The translations under genes were made by a program, and so were the position numbers. Shown in pieces: positions 63,189-64,000 of a DNA stretch of 64,000 nt. This DNA comes from Paenibacillus sp. FSL A5-0031 (lineage in GTDB: Bacteria; Bacillota; Bacilli; Paenibacillales; Paenibacillaceae): positions 1 to 64,000 of the forward strand of contig NZ_MRTD01000024.1 of NCBI RefSeq assembly GCF_001956295.1, in the 5' to 3' direction. The notes under the pieces were generated by a model. That model made no database searches and had not been told where the DNA came from. It saw nothing but the letters and a program-made list of their open reading frames with translations. Numbering within the stretch: the first letter of the stretch is position 1; each line of letters begins with the position of its first letter.

Positions 63189-64000
63189 TCATCTTGTATC
63201 CCTTTCATTCGCGGCATTAAATTTTAGTGCTATAGCGGCTTTCAGCATTCTCATATCACGCTCGCTGTCCAAATAAAGCTGTTCCGCTTCTTGCTGCGTG
63301 ATCCTCTCGAACCGAAAACGGTCGCCGGGCTTTAGCTGTGCAAAAACAGGAATATCGACCGTTGCAACTTGCGCAATACGTAGATAACCGCCCGTTGTCT
63401 GTCTGTCCGCCAGCAGCACGATCGGCTCTCCGCCAGCCGGCACTTGGACCGTTCCGTTTGCGACAGCCTCCGAAAGCAGCTCAAGCGGCTTCGCGAGCGT
63501 CATCTTCTCCGTTCCTTCGAGCCGATATCCCATCCGATCGGACTGTGCGGAAATCTGGAAGCTCTGGCTAAATAAGCTAGCCCGGCTTGTCTCTGTAAAC
63601 AGCTCGTAATGCGTGCCCGTCATCGCGCGAATGATCGGGTCCGCTAGATTGTCCGCTATCGCAAAATGACTCGCATGCCAGAGCGGCACCGCAACGCTGC
63701 CATTCCATCCCAGGCGCAAAGCATGCTCCATTCGCTCTGACAGCAAGCTCGGCGCCTTAGCTGCCAGTACATCTCCTGACTTTAATGCCCTTCCGAAGTA
63801 ACCTCCGATTGCGCCGCGCAGATACGTACTTTTGCTTCCCATTACCTCCGGTACATCAAGTCCGCCCGCAACGGCGAGATAGGAGCGGCAGCCCGATTGG
63901 CAAGCTCCGAATTTCACGCTCATTCCCGCGCGAACGAGCACTGGTCTCCATAAGGGCAGCGTCTCACCTCCTGCGGTAACAGACATACGCGCGCCGCAAA
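63189..64000 (-). CDS. PxpC/KipA-like 5-oxoprolinase subunit, partial at window edge
   Basis: At least 270 residues of a biotin-dependent-carboxylase-type (AHS2) protein. It shows [30 protein letters not shown] and [20 protein letters not shown] split, [36 protein letters not shown] split. PxpC, with PxpA and PxpB, hydrolyses 5-oxoproline; KipA is the B. subtilis homologue. The family's first residues (about 30-60) are missing because the frame runs open to the window edge; the ATG at 63986 is internal. The partner genes would lie to the right. Confidence 0.88.
   Translation of the reverse strand, partial: [269 protein letters not shown]

Overview
The window looks like chromosomal DNA from a Paenibacillus-type Bacillota bacterium. 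The evidence is the purE-K-B-C-S-Q-L-F-M-N-H-D gene order behind a guanine riboswitch and PurR boxes, an AraC/LplABC-type sugar uptake locus, proteins with copper-amine-oxidase N-terminal domains, a YaaH/SleL spore hydrolase, strong AGGAGG ribosome binding sites and many long U-tailed terminators. Most genes lie on the minus strand. No rRNA, tRNA, CRISPR array or complete insertion sequence was seen.

Left part (1-15.5 kb) is accessory in character. It holds a possible IS end at the edge, an AT-rich TetR / SpxH-like / YdhR-like module, small repair and unknown genes, and a Fur-box-controlled siderophore locus. In that locus a Btr-like AraC regulator is divergent from a siderophore-binding lipoprotein that is fused in frame, across a run of seven G, to a YumC/IruO-like flavin reductase. 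A beta-lactamase-fold serine hydrolase, TatD with an in-frame 5'-truncated ORF behind it, and an AT-rich GntR-ABC exporter operon follow.

Middle part (15.6-29.7 kb) is mostly housekeeping: rlmD-dagK-cbiX-yerC, a VrrA/YqfQ-like protein, the Pit phosphate transporter with its DUF47 partner, a YerB-like DUF3048 lipoprotein, an alpha/beta hydrolase, a 39-residue membrane peptide gene, and an operon of polysaccharide deacetylase, beta-propeller-like lipoprotein and a two-component system.

The purine operon (29.8-44.9 kb) runs on the minus strand. Its control region holds paired PurBoxes, a sigma-A-like promoter, a guanine-class riboswitch aptamer and a terminator just before purE. Two features are unusual: a 1.09-kb non-coding insert between purC and purS that contains five tandem 113-bp units, and a terminator-like hairpin between purH and purD.

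Right part (45-64 kb) holds a LysM-GH18 spore hydrolase, a nitroreductase, MsrAB, a cell-surface protein, a coiled-coil protein translationally coupled to a phosphodiester glycosidase, proline dehydrogenase, and a carbohydrate locus (GH88 unsaturated glucuronyl hydrolase, membrane AraC regulator, two LplB/LplC-type permeases, binding lipoprotein, phosphoesterase). It ends with an EamA transporter, a DeoR regulator and a PxpC/KipA-like gene cut by the window edge.

I did not find a clearly new multi-gene system. The strongest unusual signals are the G7-tract gene fusion, the 113-bp tandem array inside the pur operon, and the repeat-bearing intergenic region at 20.1-20.5 kb.
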